The notes under the pieces are model-generated. The model did no database searches. It was not told where the DNA came from and was given only the letters and a program-made list of their open reading frames with translations. From Agreia sp. VKM Ac-1783 (lineage in GTDB: Bacteria; Actinomycetota; Actinomycetes; Actinomycetales; Microbacteriaceae): a DNA stretch of 64,000 bases. The stretch lies in the NCBI RefSeq assembly GCF_900177765.1, contig NZ_FXWI01000002.1, positions 434,001 to 498,000 on the forward strand, in the 5' to 3' direction. A program made the translations under genes and the position numbers. This document shows positions 42,048-51,617 of the stretch, one piece after another; the first letter of the stretch is position 1, and each line of letters opens with the position of its first letter.

Positions 42048-43127
42048 TCAGCTCGCGATGAGAGCGTCAGCCGTGCGTCTGGCCCACTGCTCGGCGTCGG
42101 CCAGCGAGTCGAGAGAGATCTCGGCAGGAGCCTCGTGCTGCTCGATGACCCGGCGGATCGTGTCGACGATGTCGAGGAATCCGATCGTTCCCGCGTGGAA
42201 CGCGGCGACCGCCTGCTCGTTCGCGGCGTTGAAGACCGCCGGATAGCTGCCGCCGGCACGTCCGACCTCTTTGGCGAGTTGCACGGCCGGGAAGGCGTCG
42301 GAGTCGAGCGGCTCGAACGTCCAGGTCTGCGACGTGGTCCAGTCGAGAGGGCGCCCGACGCCGCGCACCCGATTGGGCCAGTCGAGGCCAAGCGAGATGG
42401 GCAGCTTCATGTCGGGCGGCGATGCCTGAGCGATCGTGGAGCCGTCGATGAATTCCACCATCGAGTGGATGATCGACTGGGGGTGCACCGTCACGTCGAT
42501 GCGGCCGTAGGCGACGTCGAACAGCAGATGCGCCTCGATGACCTCGAGACCTTTGTTGACCAGCGTCGCCGAGTTCGTCGTGATGACGAGGCCCATATCC
42601 CAGGTCGGATGCGCGAGCGCCTCGCGCGGCGTGACATCGGCGAGTGACTCGCGGCTGCGACCCCTGAAGGGCCCGCCCGAGGCGGTGAGTACCAGGCGCT
42701 CGACTTCCTCGGGCGTGCCCGAGCGGAGGGCTTGAGCGATCGCGGAGTGCTCGGAATCGACGGGGACGATCTGGCCCGGGCGAGCGAGGTCTTTGAGTAG
42801 GTCGCCGCCCACGATGAGGCTCTCTTTGTTGGCGAGAGCGAGGACGCGCCCCGCCTTCAGTGCAGCGACGCTCGGTCCGAGCCCGACGGAACCCGTGATT
42901 CCGTTGAGCACGACGTCGGCCTCGACGTCTCGCACGAGCTGCGACGCCTCGTCGGTGCCCAGCGCCGTGTCGACGACTCCGAACTCAGCAGCCTGCTCGT
43001 CGAGCAGATCGCGGTTACGCCCGGCGCCGAGGCCGACCACCTCGAACCTCTCGGGATTCGAGCGAACGACATCGAGCGCCTGCACGCCGATCGAGCCGGT
43101 TGAACCAAGGATGACTACGCGTTTCAC
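42048..43127 (-). CDS. dxr: 1-deoxy-D-xylulose 5-phosphate reductoisomerase
   Basis: The 359-aa Dxr is the second step of the MEP pathway (DXP to MEP, using NADPH and a divalent metal). The Rossmann motif [18 protein letters not shown] opens the protein. The metal/substrate region runs through [14 protein letters not shown] and TASGGPFRG, with the flexible-loop Trp-containing HPTWDMG, and the C-terminal helical domain is complete. GTG start; the upstream bases resemble, but do not match, the leaderless pattern. With ispG, this window holds two MEP genes. Confidence 0.96.
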   Translation of the reverse strand: MKRVVILGSTGSIGVQALDVVRSNPERFEVVGLGAGRNRDLLDEQAAEFGVVDTALGTDEASQLVRDVEADVVLNGITGSVGLGPSVAALKAGRVLALANKESLIVGGDLLKDLARPGQIVPVDSEHSAIAQALRSGTPEEVERLVLTASGGPFRGRSRESLADVTPREALAHPTWDMGLVITTNSATLVNKGLEVIEAHLLFDVAYGRIDVTVHPQSIIHSMVEFIDGSTIAQASPPDMKLPISLGLDWPNRVRGVGRPLDWTTSQTWTFEPLDSDAFPAVQLAKEVGRAGGSYPAVFNAANEQAVAAFHAGTIGFLDIVDTIRRVIEQHEAPAEISLDSLADAEQWARRTADALIAS

Positions 43128-43179
43128 ATCGCTATCCTTGCACCTGCCGCGCGGTCGAACCGGCGGCAGGCGCCGCGGG

Positions 43180-44187
43180 TCAGCCCGCCAGGATGTCGAT
43201 GACGAAGACGAGGGTGTCGGTTCCGGAGATGCCCGCCTGCGGCTGGCCCTTGTCTCCGTAGCCCTGCGCCGGCGGAATCGAGACGATGACCTGTGAACCC
43301 ACGGTCTGGCCGGCGATAGCGGCCTCGAAGCCCTGCACGGTGCTGCCGGGCTGCACGGCGAACGGCTGCTTGCCCCAGCTCTGGTCGAACACGGCCTTGG
43401 TTCCCCAGATGCTTCCCTGGTACTGCACGACAGACGGCTGGCCGGATTCGACGACCTTGCCGGCGCCCTTCTTCAGGACGGTGACCGTGAGATCGGCGGG
43501 CGGAGCAGTGTCGGGGATGGTCACGGTCGGCGTGCCGTCCTCGGCATCGACGACGGTCGGAACACCATCGACGGCGGGCTGAGCCTCGCCGTTCGCCTTG
43601 AGCTGCGACGGGTCGTTCGCCGGAAGCACCTGCCCGAGATCGACAACGAAGACGAGCGGGTCGGTCGCGGTGATCCCGAGCGCCGAGTTGCCCTTTTCTC
43701 CGAAGCCTTCGGAGGCGGGAGCTGCGACGGCGATTCGCGATCCACCGTTCAGGCACTCGACGCCCTTGACCAGGCCGGGCAGGAACTGTGTGGCATCGAC
43801 GACCATGCTGAGCGACGCGGATCCCTGGTCGTAGGTCGAGAAGACCTTGTCTCCCGACGTGCCATTGAACATCGTGAAGTTGAGAATGCCGAAGTCGCCG
43901 ACGTTCGCCTTGGGGCCGTCGCCGTTCGAGAGCACGGTGCGCTGGGTCGCGTCGATGTTGACGGGCGAGTCGAAGGTGGCAGCGGCCACCGAGCCGGCGT
44001 CGCCCGTCACTTTCACGGAGTCGGAGGCCGAGCCACTGGGAGTGTCGGTGCAGGATCCGGCAGCTGCCTGGGGGGCAGCCGTCGCACCCGAGGTCGGCGA
44101 CGAGCTGGGAGCCGGAGACCCTGCGCAGCCCGCGAGGGTCAGGGCGAGCGCCGCCGAGGCGGCGAAGATGACGGGAAGTTTGCGCAC
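43180..44187 (-). CDS. Tandem FKBP-type peptidyl-prolyl isomerase lipoprotein
   Basis: The 335-aa protein has a signal peptide with lipobox LAGC (about residue 21), a Ser/Thr/Ala linker, and two FKBP-like domains. The first (about 60-180) lacks several active-site aromatics and is probably structural. The second (about 225-335) has [42 protein letters not shown] and [10 protein letters not shown], the full FKBP pattern. It is expected to help fold exported proteins at the cell surface. GTG start. The 110 bases upstream contain an 11-base palindrome (TCCAGTCTGGA) but no clear promoter. Confidence 0.88.
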   Translation of the reverse strand: MRKLPVIFAASAALALTLAGCAGSPAPSSSPTSGATAAPQAAAGSCTDTPSGSASDSVKVTGDAGSVAAATFDSPVNIDATQRTVLSNGDGPKANVGDFGILNFTMFNGTSGDKVFSTYDQGSASLSMVVDATQFLPGLVKGVECLNGGSRIAVAAPASEGFGEKGNSALGITATDPLVFVVDLGQVLPANDPSQLKANGEAQPAVDGVPTVVDAEDGTPTVTIPDTAPPADLTVTVLKKGAGKVVESGQPSVVQYQGSIWGTKAVFDQSWGKQPFAVQPGSTVQGFEAAIAGQTVGSQVIVSIPPAQGYGDKGQPQAGISGTDTLVFVIDILAG

Positions 44188-44297
44188 GGGAGGGCCTCAC
44201 AGAATGACGGGAGATGACGTGGACGCGCGGCACGGAGCGCGCGAAGACCGGGAATGATTCCCATCCAGTCTGGACTACCGGGGCCGCACCTTCCTGT

Positions 44298-44810
44298 TCA
44301 GCGGCTGGGAGGCCGCTCGTAGATCAGTTCCATGCCGTCTTCGTCGTCGAGCTCCTCGCCCACGTGAACGAAGCCGAGACCGCGGATGACAGCGAGAGAT
44401 GCGGCATTGTCAGGACTGATGCTCGCCCGCACGACCGACGCACCGCGCTCCGCGGCCTCCTGCAGCAGCAATGAGACGGTCGACGAGGCGTAGCCGTGTC
44501 TGCGATGCGCCTCGAGAACCGTGTATCCGACCTCGAGCATGCCCCGGGCATCCGGGGGCGCATGAAAGCCGGCGTGCCCGACGACGACGTTCGTCTCGGC
44601 GTCGACGATCGCTCGGATCACGAACGACTCAGCTGCCGGATCTGCGGCGATCTTGGCGCTGAAGATCGGCCACAGCCACGACTCGGTGGTGACGAAGGCC
44701 TGGGGCAGATCGAGGAGGGAGAGTCGCGAGGCCCCGGACAGGTCTTTCGCCTGCAACAGCCGATAGACCTCGTCGCCGAGAAACGCCAGCCGCACTCGTG
44801 GTCTCGTCAC
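44298..44810 (-). CDS. GNAT family N-acetyltransferase
   Basis: The 170-aa protein carries a GNAT fold, with the acetyl-CoA loop in HRRHGYASSTVSLLLQEA and the following strand VVRASISPDNAASLAVIRGLGF. The N-terminal third (LLQAKDLSGASRLSLLDLPQAFVTTESW) is a typical substrate-side helix pair. The substrate is unknown. GTG 44810 overlaps the MFS stop by four bases, so it is coupled to the exporter. Two GNAT genes occur in this window, but they are not close relatives. Confidence 0.82.
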   Translation of the reverse strand: MTRPRVRLAFLGDEVYRLLQAKDLSGASRLSLLDLPQAFVTTESWLWPIFSAKIAADPAAESFVIRAIVDAETNVVVGHAGFHAPPDARGMLEVGYTVLEAHRRHGYASSTVSLLLQEAAERGASVVRASISPDNAASLAVIRGLGFVHVGEELDDEDGMELIYERPPSR

Positions 44811-46261
44811 GGTCGTGCCTCGCTCTTCCGAGCATCCGTCGTGTGAGGGTTGACGATGCCGATGCCGGCTATCACGCCGCCGATGACCAAAAGCACTCCT
44901 GTGACGATGGCCGCCCGGTGAAATCCCGCGACATCCAGGCTCGAACCCACGATGAGCCCCGCTGCCGCCACCGCGATGAGACCGGCGACGCGCGACACGG
45001 CGTTGTTGACAGCGGAGGCGATGCCGGCCCGCGCCTGGTCGATCGAGCCCAGGATGGCCGAGGTCAGCGGCGCGACCGTGATCGTCATGCCCAGACCGAA
45101 GACGACGATGCCGGGAAAGACCTCGGTCCAGTAATCGGCGGTGTCGGTGACGCGTAACAGCAATAGAAATCCCGTGCCAGACACGATCGGGCCGACGAAC
45201 ATGAAGAGTCTGGAGCCGAATCTGCCCGCCAGTCGACCGATCTGAGTCGACAGCGCGATGCTGATGATCGTGGTGGGCAGGGTGCTCAACCCGGCCAGCG
45301 TGGCCGAATAGCCCGCAACCTGCTGGAGGAAGACGGCCAGAAGGAAGGTGCCGAGCGACAGGGCGCCGTAGACGAACAGGGTCGAGACGTTGCCCACGGA
45401 GAAGTTGCGCACGCGAAAGAGCGACAGCGGCATCATCGGCTGCTTCGTGCGGCGCTCGTGCAGGATGAAGAGCACGAACGACGCGGCACCCACGACCGCG
45501 GGAACGAGGATCACCGGGCTCGTCCAGCCGAAATTGGACTGCTCGATGAGTGCGAAGACGGGCAGTCCGAGTCCGACGATCCCGAGCACCGCCCCGATCA
45601 CATCGACCCGCGAACCGGCGGCGGCGGGCAGATCGCGCGGAAGCCGCGCCAAGAACAGCAATGTCACCGCAATGGGAACGACGTTGATGGCGAAGACGAG
45701 CCTCCACGACACCAGGTCGACGAGGAGGCCGCCGATGAGGGGTCCGGCGAGGAATGCGGTGCTCGTCCAGGCCGTCCACGACCCGATCGCCTTGGCTTGA
45801 GCGGGGCCGGAGAATGTCGACAGGATGAAAGCGAGCGAGCTCGGCACGAGGAGCGCTCCGGCGACGCCCTGAACCGCTCGTGCAGCGATGAGCACACCTG
45901 CGGTCGGAGCGATCGCGCAGATCAACGATGAGACGCCGAACCCGACGAGACCCCAGAACAGCACCTTCTTCCGGCCGAACACGTCGGACAGACTTCCGGC
46001 GAGCAGGATGATGGAGCCGAGGGTGATGAGGTAGGCGTCCATCACCCACTGCTGGGTCGCGAGGCCACCGCCCAATTCGCGCGTGATGGCGGGCAGGGCG
46101 ACGGTGATCACGGTACCGTCGAGGAACGCGACGAAGGCGGAGAGGACGGCGACGATGAGTACGAGTCGCTGTAGAACAGGGGTGGGCGGTGTGGGCACAG
46201 TCCTAGCTAACTGCACCGGCGCCGAATTCGCTCCCCTTGCGCTCGTTAACCTCTCGTCCAC
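44807..46261 (-). CDS. MFS exporter of the DHA2 (EmrB/QacA) family
   Basis: The 484-aa transporter has about 14 membrane helices. Motif C/D1-like FLDGTVITVALPAI is in helix 1, motif A (GSLSDVFGRKKVLFWG) is in loop 2-3, and the antiporter motif follows in helix 5 (AFLAGPLIGGLL). These transporters expel drugs, and some export peptides or amino-acid polymers, by proton antiport. The gene is divergent from the Pls-like synthetase with a 63-base gap and overlapping promoters. GTG 46261 fits a leaderless TAGGGT box. Confidence 0.9.
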   Translation of the reverse strand: MDERLTSARGANSAPVQLARTVPTPPTPVLQRLVLIVAVLSAFVAFLDGTVITVALPAITRELGGGLATQQWVMDAYLITLGSIILLAGSLSDVFGRKKVLFWGLVGFGVSSLICAIAPTAGVLIAARAVQGVAGALLVPSSLAFILSTFSGPAQAKAIGSWTAWTSTAFLAGPLIGGLLVDLVSWRLVFAINVVPIAVTLLFLARLPRDLPAAAGSRVDVIGAVLGIVGLGLPVFALIEQSNFGWTSPVILVPAVVGAASFVLFILHERRTKQPMMPLSLFRVRNFSVGNVSTLFVYGALSLGTFLLAVFLQQVAGYSATLAGLSTLPTTIISIALSTQIGRLAGRFGSRLFMFVGPIVSGTGFLLLLRVTDTADYWTEVFPGIVVFGLGMTITVAPLTSAILGSIDQARAGIASAVNNAVSRVAGLIAVAAAGLIVGSSLDVAGFHRAAIVTGVLLVIGGVIAGIGIVNPHTTDARKSEARP

Positions 46262-46273
46262 CTCGGCACCCTA
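46262..46273 (-). promoter_or_regulatory. -10 box TAGGGT for leaderless MFS gene
   Basis: TAGGGT on the minus strand (46268-46273) ends six bases before GTG 46261. It overlaps by two bases a possible plus-strand -10 (TACGGT, 46272-46277) for the synthetase. Confidence 0.5.
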
Positions 46274-46277
46274 CGGT

Positions 46278-46307
46278 TCGATCGCTGTGTGGACACGCGG
46301 CGATCGA
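46278..46307. promoter_or_regulatory. Inverted repeat between MFS and pls, candidate operator
   Basis: TCGATCGC (46278-46285) and GCGATCGA (46300-46307) form a perfect 8-base inverted repeat with a 14-base spacer that itself holds GTGTGGACAC. It is upstream of the MFS -10 box and just before the pls ribosome binding site (AGGAG, 46313-46317), so it could be a repressor site for both genes or an mRNA hairpin of pls. Confidence 0.5.
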
Positions 46308-46324
46308 TTCTTCAGGAGACTTTC

Positions 46325-49300
46325 GTGACCGACTCCCCCGCTGAACCCGGACTCCTCCTGGGCAGCGAGCGCACCCCGGCCCCGCGCACCCTCGTCGACA
46401 TCCTGCGAGACTCGGCCGACAGGCATCCAGAATCTGCCGCCCTCGCCGACGCGAACGGGTCGGTCAGCTACCGCGAACTGATGCGTCTGGTGTCTCAAGC
46501 GGCCGTCTCACTGTCGGTCGCCGGCGTCCGCCGCGGCGACCGGGTGGGCATTCGCATCCCCTCGGGTGGCCGCACCCTCTACGTCTCGATCTTGGCCGTG
46601 CTGGTGCTCGGTGCCGCTTACGTGCCCGTCGACGCCGACGATCCTGAGGAGCGAGCAGAGCTGGTGTTCGGCGAGGCGGATGTCGTGGGCTACATCGGCG
46701 CAGACGGCACGATCGTGCCGCGCGTCTCAGCCGACGGAACCCGACGTCTCGACGGCAGAGAGAGCGTGGGCCTCGAACCCGTGCGCACCGGCACAGGCAC
46801 CATCACCACCCTCGGTGCGCCGACCATCGACGACGATGCCTGGATCATCTTCACCTCGGGCTCGACGGGCGTGCCGAAGGGCGTCGCCGTCACGCACCGA
46901 TCTGCGGCCGCGTTCGTCGACGCCGAGGCGCGTATGTTCCTGCAGTCGGAGCCGCTCGACCAGACCGACCGCGTGCTCGCCGGGCTCTCGGTCGCATTCG
47001 ACGCCTCGTGCGAAGAGATGTGGCTCGCCTGGAGGCACGGGGCTTGTCTCGTTCCTGCTCCCCGATCTCTCGTGCGCTCGGGTGCCGATCTGGGGCCGTG
47101 GCTCATCGCGCACGGCATCACGGTCGTCTCCACGGTTCCGACCCTCGCGGGTCTCTGGCCGGCAGAGTCGCTCGAGAACGTGCGCCTGCTGATCTTCGGC
47201 GGCGAGGCCTGCCCGCCGGAGCTCGCCGCACGCCTGGCGACGCCCGCCCGAGAGCTCTGGAACACCTATGGTCCGACCGAAGCGACCGTGGTGGCGTGCG
47301 GCGCACTTCTCGATGGAACGACACCCATTCGCATCGGGCTCCCCCTCGACGGCTGGGACCTGGCCGTCGTCGACGCGTCGGGAAAGCCGGTGCACGAGGG
47401 CGAGGTCGGCGAGCTGATCATCGGCGGCGTCGGGCTGGCCCGCTACCTCGACCCGGCGAAGGATGCCGAGAAGTACGCAGCCATGCCGACTCTGGGATGG
47501 GACCGCGCATACCGAAGCGGCGACCTCGTGCGCTTCGAGCGCGAGGGACTCGTCTTTCAGGGCAGAGCCGACGACCAGATCAAGCTGGGCGGACGGCGCA
47601 TCGAACTCGGCGAGATCGAAGCGGCCCTGCAGGCCTTGCCCGGTGTGGCGGGCGCAGCCGCCGTTGTGCAGACCACGACTGCGGGCAATCAGGTGCTCGT
47701 CGGCTATCTCGCCCTCGACGCGGCGATCGCCGAATCCGATTTCGACCGAGCCGCCGCTGTCGCCCGGCTCCGAGAAGAACTACCGGCCGCCCTGGTCCCC
47801 CTTCTCGCCATCGTCGAGTCGATACCCACTCGGATCTCCGGAAAAGTCGACAGGTCTGCGCTCCCCTGGCCGCTCGCATCCGCTGCGGGCGCACCCTCCG
47901 GTGCTGCGGTCGAACTCGGCGGAACAGCCGGATGGCTGGCAGAACTCTGGACAGAGGTTCTCGGTACACCCATCACCGACGCGTCCGACGACTTCTTCGC
48001 GGTCGGAGGTGGCAGTCTTGCCGCGGCGCAGCTCACGAGCATGATCCGAGCGCGCTTCCCCGAAGCGCGGGTCTCCGATCTCTACGACCATCCGCGCATC
48101 GGGGCGCTCGCCACCGAACTCGACTCCCGGGCACCGAGCGCAACCACGGAACCACGACACGTGACACCCACGCCGCGCTCCACCCAGTGGGCCCAGACTC
48201 TCCTCGGGATTCCGCTGCACATCATCGTCGGCGCGCGCTGGAGCGTCTACCTCGTCGCGGCCAACGCGCTGCTTCTCGCCTTCGCCGGTATCGACTGGCT
48301 CCCTGCCGTCTCGTGGTGGTGGCTGCTCGCGGGTTTCGTGCTTCTCGTCACCCCCTTCGGTCGCATGGGCATCTCGGTGGTCGCGGCGCGCCTGCTGCTC
48401 CGCGGCCTCGCGCCCGGTGCGTACCCGCGCGGAGGTCAGGTCCACGTTCGGCTCTGGATGGCCGAACAGGTGGCGGCGCTGGTGGGCGCGACCAGCCTCG
48501 CCGGCGCCCCCTGGATCGCCTATTACGCACGCGCTCTCGGAGCCACCATCGGCGAGGGCGTCGACCTGCACTCGCTTCCGCCGGTCACCGGCATGCTCAA
48601 GCTCGGCGCCCGCGTCGCGATCGAGCCCGAGGTCGACCTCTCCGGCTACTGGATCGACGGTGATGTACTGCGAATCGGCACCGTCACGGTCGGGGCGGAT
48701 GCGACGATCGGCTCGCGAAGCACGCTCCTGCCCGGCGCCAGGGTCGGCCGGGGCGCAGAGATCGCCGCGGGCTCGAGCGTGTCGGGCCGCGTTCCGGGCG
48801 GCGAACGATGGGCAGGGTCTCCGGCCGAGCGGATGGGCAAGGCCCGCCCGGGCTGGCCGGCGGAACGGCCGCCGCGCGCATCCGTCTGGGTCGCCGCGTA
48901 CGGCGCGGGTTCGGTGCTGCTGTCTCTTCTGCCTCTCGCGGCACTCGCGGTCGGAGCGCTCGTCACCGGTGCCATGGTGCACGGCTCGGGATCTCTCGGA
49001 GAACTCGCGCTGAGGGCCCTGGCCGCTGTGCCCCTCGCGACGATCGCGGCCGGCGTCGTCTTCGCGGCGCTCGTGGTGGTCAGCGTCCGACTTCTCGGCA
49101 TCGGTCTTGCTCCCGGTCACTATCCCGTGCGCTCCCGCGTCGGATGGCAGGTCTGGGCCACCGAGCGTCTGCTCGACCTCTCACGCACCATGCTGTTTCC
49201 TCTCTATGCCAGCCTCTTCACCCCGATCTGGCTCCGTCTCCTCGGAGCCAAGGTCGGAACGAACGTCGAAGCCTCGACGGTGCTGCTCCTGCCCGCGATG

Positions 49301-50266
49301 ACCACGATCGGAGACCACGCCTTTCTCGCCGACGACACGATGGTCGCGTCGTACGAGCTCGGCGGAGGCTGGATGCGTATCGACGAAGCAAAGATCGGCC
49401 GTCGGGCGTTCCTCGGCAACAGCGGAATGACCGGTCCTGGAAGGACGGTTCCGAAGAACGGGTTGGTCGCAGTGCTGTCAGCCACTCCGCGCAAGGCGAA
49501 GTCCGGGTCGTCGTGGCTCGGCAATCCCCCTGTGCGTCTGCGCCGCGCGGTCGCCGAGTTCGACGAGAGTCGCACCTACGAGCCTCCGGCCACGCTGAGG
49601 GTGGCGCGAGCGCTCTGGGAGCTGGGCCGCCTTGTTCCCGTGATGATCACCGTCGGCATCGGGCTCGGCGTGCTGCTGGCGCTCGAATTCCTGCTGGTCG
49701 AGCTCGGCCTCGGCTGGATGATCGTCCTCTCCGGACCGGTCATGCTCGCCGCGGGCGCCGTCGCTGCAGCAGTCACCACCGTCGCTAAGTGGACGATCGT
49801 GGGCAGAATCCGGGCCACCGAGCATCCGCTGTGGTCGTCGTTCATCTGGCGCAACGAGGTGTCGGACACCTTCGTCGAGATGGTCGCCGCCCCCTGGTTC
49901 GCGCGAGCAGCGACAGGAACGCCCGCGCTCGCGCTGTGGCTCGCGTCGCTCGGCGCCCGCATCGGTCGTGGTTCGTGGATCGAGACTTACTGGCTGCCGG
50001 AGGCGGACCTCGTCGAACTCGGCGAGGGATCGAGCGTGAACCGAGGCTGCGTTGTCCAGACCCACCTGTTCCACGACCGCGTGATGTCGCTCGACACCGT
50101 CGTGATCGCATCCGGAGCAACCCTGGGTCCGCACAGCGTGATCCTCCCCGCGGCACGGATCGACGACGGCGCCACAGTGGGCCCGGCGTCACTCGTGATG
50201 CGCGGCGAAGTCGTTCCCGCATCCAGCCGCTGGACCGGCAACCCCATCGCGCCGTGGAATACTTGA
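46325..50266 (+). CDS. pls: Pls/PosA-family non-ribosomal peptide synthetase, probable epsilon-poly-L-lysine-type synthetase
   Basis: The 1313-aa protein matches the one-module membrane NRPS architecture known from epsilon-poly-lysine synthetase (Pls, about 1319 aa). The adenylation domain is at 1 to about 510 (FTSGSTGVPKGVAV, NTYGPTEAT, SGKVDR). A carrier domain has the phosphopantetheine Ser in AVGGGSLAA (about 564). From about 620 on come six membrane helices in three pairs, alternating with three hexapeptide/acyltransferase-like domains (about 745-840, 990-1090 and 1215-1310). Reading the pocket by hand gives D226-A227-E230-S269-I290-G292-T314-V322-V323-K507, near the lysine code. GTG 46325 follows AGGAG at six bases; the in-frame ATG-less extension to 46289 is less likely. 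Confidence 0.85.
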   Translation: MTDSPAEPGLLLGSERTPAPRTLVDILRDSADRHPESAALADANGSVSYRELMRLVSQAAVSLSVAGVRRGDRVGIRIPSGGRTLYVSILAVLVLGAAYVPVDADDPEERAELVFGEADVVGYIGADGTIVPRVSADGTRRLDGRESVGLEPVRTGTGTITTLGAPTIDDDAWIIFTSGSTGVPKGVAVTHRSAAAFVDAEARMFLQSEPLDQTDRVLAGLSVAFDASCEEMWLAWRHGACLVPAPRSLVRSGADLGPWLIAHGITVVSTVPTLAGLWPAESLENVRLLIFGGEACPPELAARLATPARELWNTYGPTEATVVACGALLDGTTPIRIGLPLDGWDLAVVDASGKPVHEGEVGELIIGGVGLARYLDPAKDAEKYAAMPTLGWDRAYRSGDLVRFEREGLVFQGRADDQIKLGGRRIELGEIEAALQALPGVAGAAAVVQTTTAGNQVLVGYLALDAAIAESDFDRAAAVARLREELPAALVPLLAIVESIPTRISGKVDRSALPWPLASAAGAPSGAAVELGGTAGWLAELWTEVLGTPITDASDDFFAVGGGSLAAAQLTSMIRARFPEARVSDLYDHPRIGALATELDSRAPSATTEPRHVTPTPRSTQWAQTLLGIPLHIIVGARWSVYLVAANALLLAFAGIDWLPAVSWWWLLAGFVLLVTPFGRMGISVVAARLLLRGLAPGAYPRGGQVHVRLWMAEQVAALVGATSLAGAPWIAYYARALGATIGEGVDLHSLPPVTGMLKLGARVAIEPEVDLSGYWIDGDVLRIGTVTVGADATIGSRSTLLPGARVGRGAEIAAGSSVSGRVPGGERWAGSPAERMGKARPGWPAERPPRASVWVAAYGAGSVLLSLLPLAALAVGALVTGAMVHGSGSLGELALRALAAVPLATIAAGVVFAALVVVSVRLLGIGLAPGHYPVRSRVGWQVWATERLLDLSRTMLFPLYASLFTPIWLRLLGAKVGTNVEASTVLLLPAMTTIGDHAFLADDTMVASYELGGGWMRIDEAKIGRRAFLGNSGMTGPGRTVPKNGLVAVLSATPRKAKSGSSWLGNPPVRLRRAVAEFDESRTYEPPATLRVARALWELGRLVPVMITVGIGLGVLLALEFLLVELGLGWMIVLSGPVMLAAGAVAAAVTTVAKWTIVGRIRATEHPLWSSFIWRNEVSDTFVEMVAAPWFARAATGTPALALWLASLGARIGRGSWIETYWLPEADLVELGEGSSVNRGCVVQTHLFHDRVMSLDTVVIASGATLGPHSVILPAARIDDGATVGPASLVMRGEVVPASSRWTGNPIAPWNT

Positions 50267-50273
50267 GCGACAG

Positions 50274-51608
50274 ATGCCGCACACTCCCTCACACCCCAAT
50301 CACGGTTCCCTGACCATCGGTGACAGCTACGTTCCGACCAGCGGCAACGGCGGCTACGCCGTTTCGTCGTACGACCTCGATCTCGACTACAGGGTCGCGA
50401 ACAACCGTCTCGCCGCCACCGCCGTCATCACGGCCACGGCGACCCACGAGCTGACCCGATTCAGCGTCGATTTCTGCGGACTCGTCGCGACGCGCGTCAC
50501 TATCGACGGTGTGGCGCCCTCGAAGATGATCGAGTCCGCGAGAAAGCTCACCATCACACCGGCGAAGGCCATCCCGGCAGGCCAGGAGTTCGTCGTGACC
50601 GTGCGCTACGGAGGATCGCCCCGACCCGTTCGCAGCCCCTGGGGCGAACTCGGCTGGGAGGAACTCAGCGAGGGTGTGCTCGTCGCCTCGCAGCCCAGCG
50701 GTGCGCCCAGCTGGTTCCCGTGCAACGACCACCCCAGCGACAAGGCCTCGTTCCGCATCCGCATCGCAGTCGAGTCGTCGTACTCGGTGCTCGCCAACGG
50801 GCGACTCGTCTCGAAAGTCCGACGGGCGAGCCGCACGACGTGGACGTTCGAGACCGTCGAACCGATGGCCACGTACCTGGCCAGTATTCAGATCGGCGTC
50901 TACCGCGAGCTGGTGCTCTCGCGGGTGCCCGTGCCGCAGACCGTGCTCGCACCCGCCTCGGTCGTGGCCCGCGCGCAGAAGGACTTCGCCGACCAGGAGA
51001 AGATGCTCGCTCTCTTCGAGCGCTCGTTCGGACCGTACCCCTTCGGCGAGTACTCGGTCGTCGTCGCCGACGACGACCTCGAGATCCCGGTAGAGGCCCA
51101 CGGATTCGCCGTCTTCGGAAGAAACCACATCGACGGCCTGGGCGGATCCGAGCGGCTCATCGCCCACGAACTCGCGCACTCCTGGTTCGGCAACAGCGTC
51201 ACGGCCACGACGTGGAAAGACATCTGGCTGCACGAGGGCTTCGCCTGCTACGCCGAATGGCTCTGGTCGGAGGAGTCCGGAGGACCGACCACGGACAGGC
51301 TTGCGCACCAGCATTGGGCGCGCCTCTCGCATCTCCCGCAAGACCTGACCATCGGTGATCCAGGCCCAGAGAAGATGTTCGACGACCGGGTCTACAAACG
51401 GGGGGCGCTCACGCTCCACGCTCTGCGTATCACCCTTGGCGACGATGCTTTCTTCGAACTCCTGAGCTCGTGGGCGACCGAGAATCGCTACGGCAACGTG
51501 ACGACCGAAGGCTTCTATCTGCACGCCAGCGAACGCAGCAGCGTCGACCTCGACGCGCTCTTCGAGAGCTGGCTCTTCTCCGAGCGGCTGCCGGTTCTTC
51601 CCGGCTGA
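50274..51608 (+). CDS. M1 family zinc metallopeptidase
   Basis: The 444-aa protein is a short M1 aminopeptidase-type enzyme. The zinc motif HELAH (about 297) is followed 18 residues later by Glu in LHEGFACYAEWLW, and a C-terminal Tyr (VYKRGALTLHALR) completes the site. The GAMEN exopeptidase loop is replaced by PVEAHGF. The domains end soon after the catalytic domain, without the ERAP1-like helical domain of large members. There is no signal peptide, so it is probably cytoplasmic. Starting 7 bases after the synthetase stop, it is almost certainly cotranscribed and may trim, degrade or protect against the polymer (inference). Confidence 0.88.
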   Translation: MPHTPSHPNHGSLTIGDSYVPTSGNGGYAVSSYDLDLDYRVANNRLAATAVITATATHELTRFSVDFCGLVATRVTIDGVAPSKMIESARKLTITPAKAIPAGQEFVVTVRYGGSPRPVRSPWGELGWEELSEGVLVASQPSGAPSWFPCNDHPSDKASFRIRIAVESSYSVLANGRLVSKVRRASRTTWTFETVEPMATYLASIQIGVYRELVLSRVPVPQTVLAPASVVARAQKDFADQEKMLALFERSFGPYPFGEYSVVVADDDLEIPVEAHGFAVFGRNHIDGLGGSERLIAHELAHSWFGNSVTATTWKDIWLHEGFACYAEWLWSEESGGPTTDRLAHQHWARLSHLPQDLTIGDPGPEKMFDDRVYKRGALTLHALRITLGDDAFFELLSSWATENRYGNVTTEGFYLHASERSSVDLDALFESWLFSERLPVLPG

Positions 51609-51617
51609 GCACGCGCG

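Noticed and set aside
44188-44297. TCCAGTCTGGA palindrome upstream of the FKBP gene as an operator
   Set aside because: Single short palindrome, no second site and no promoter context; could be chance.
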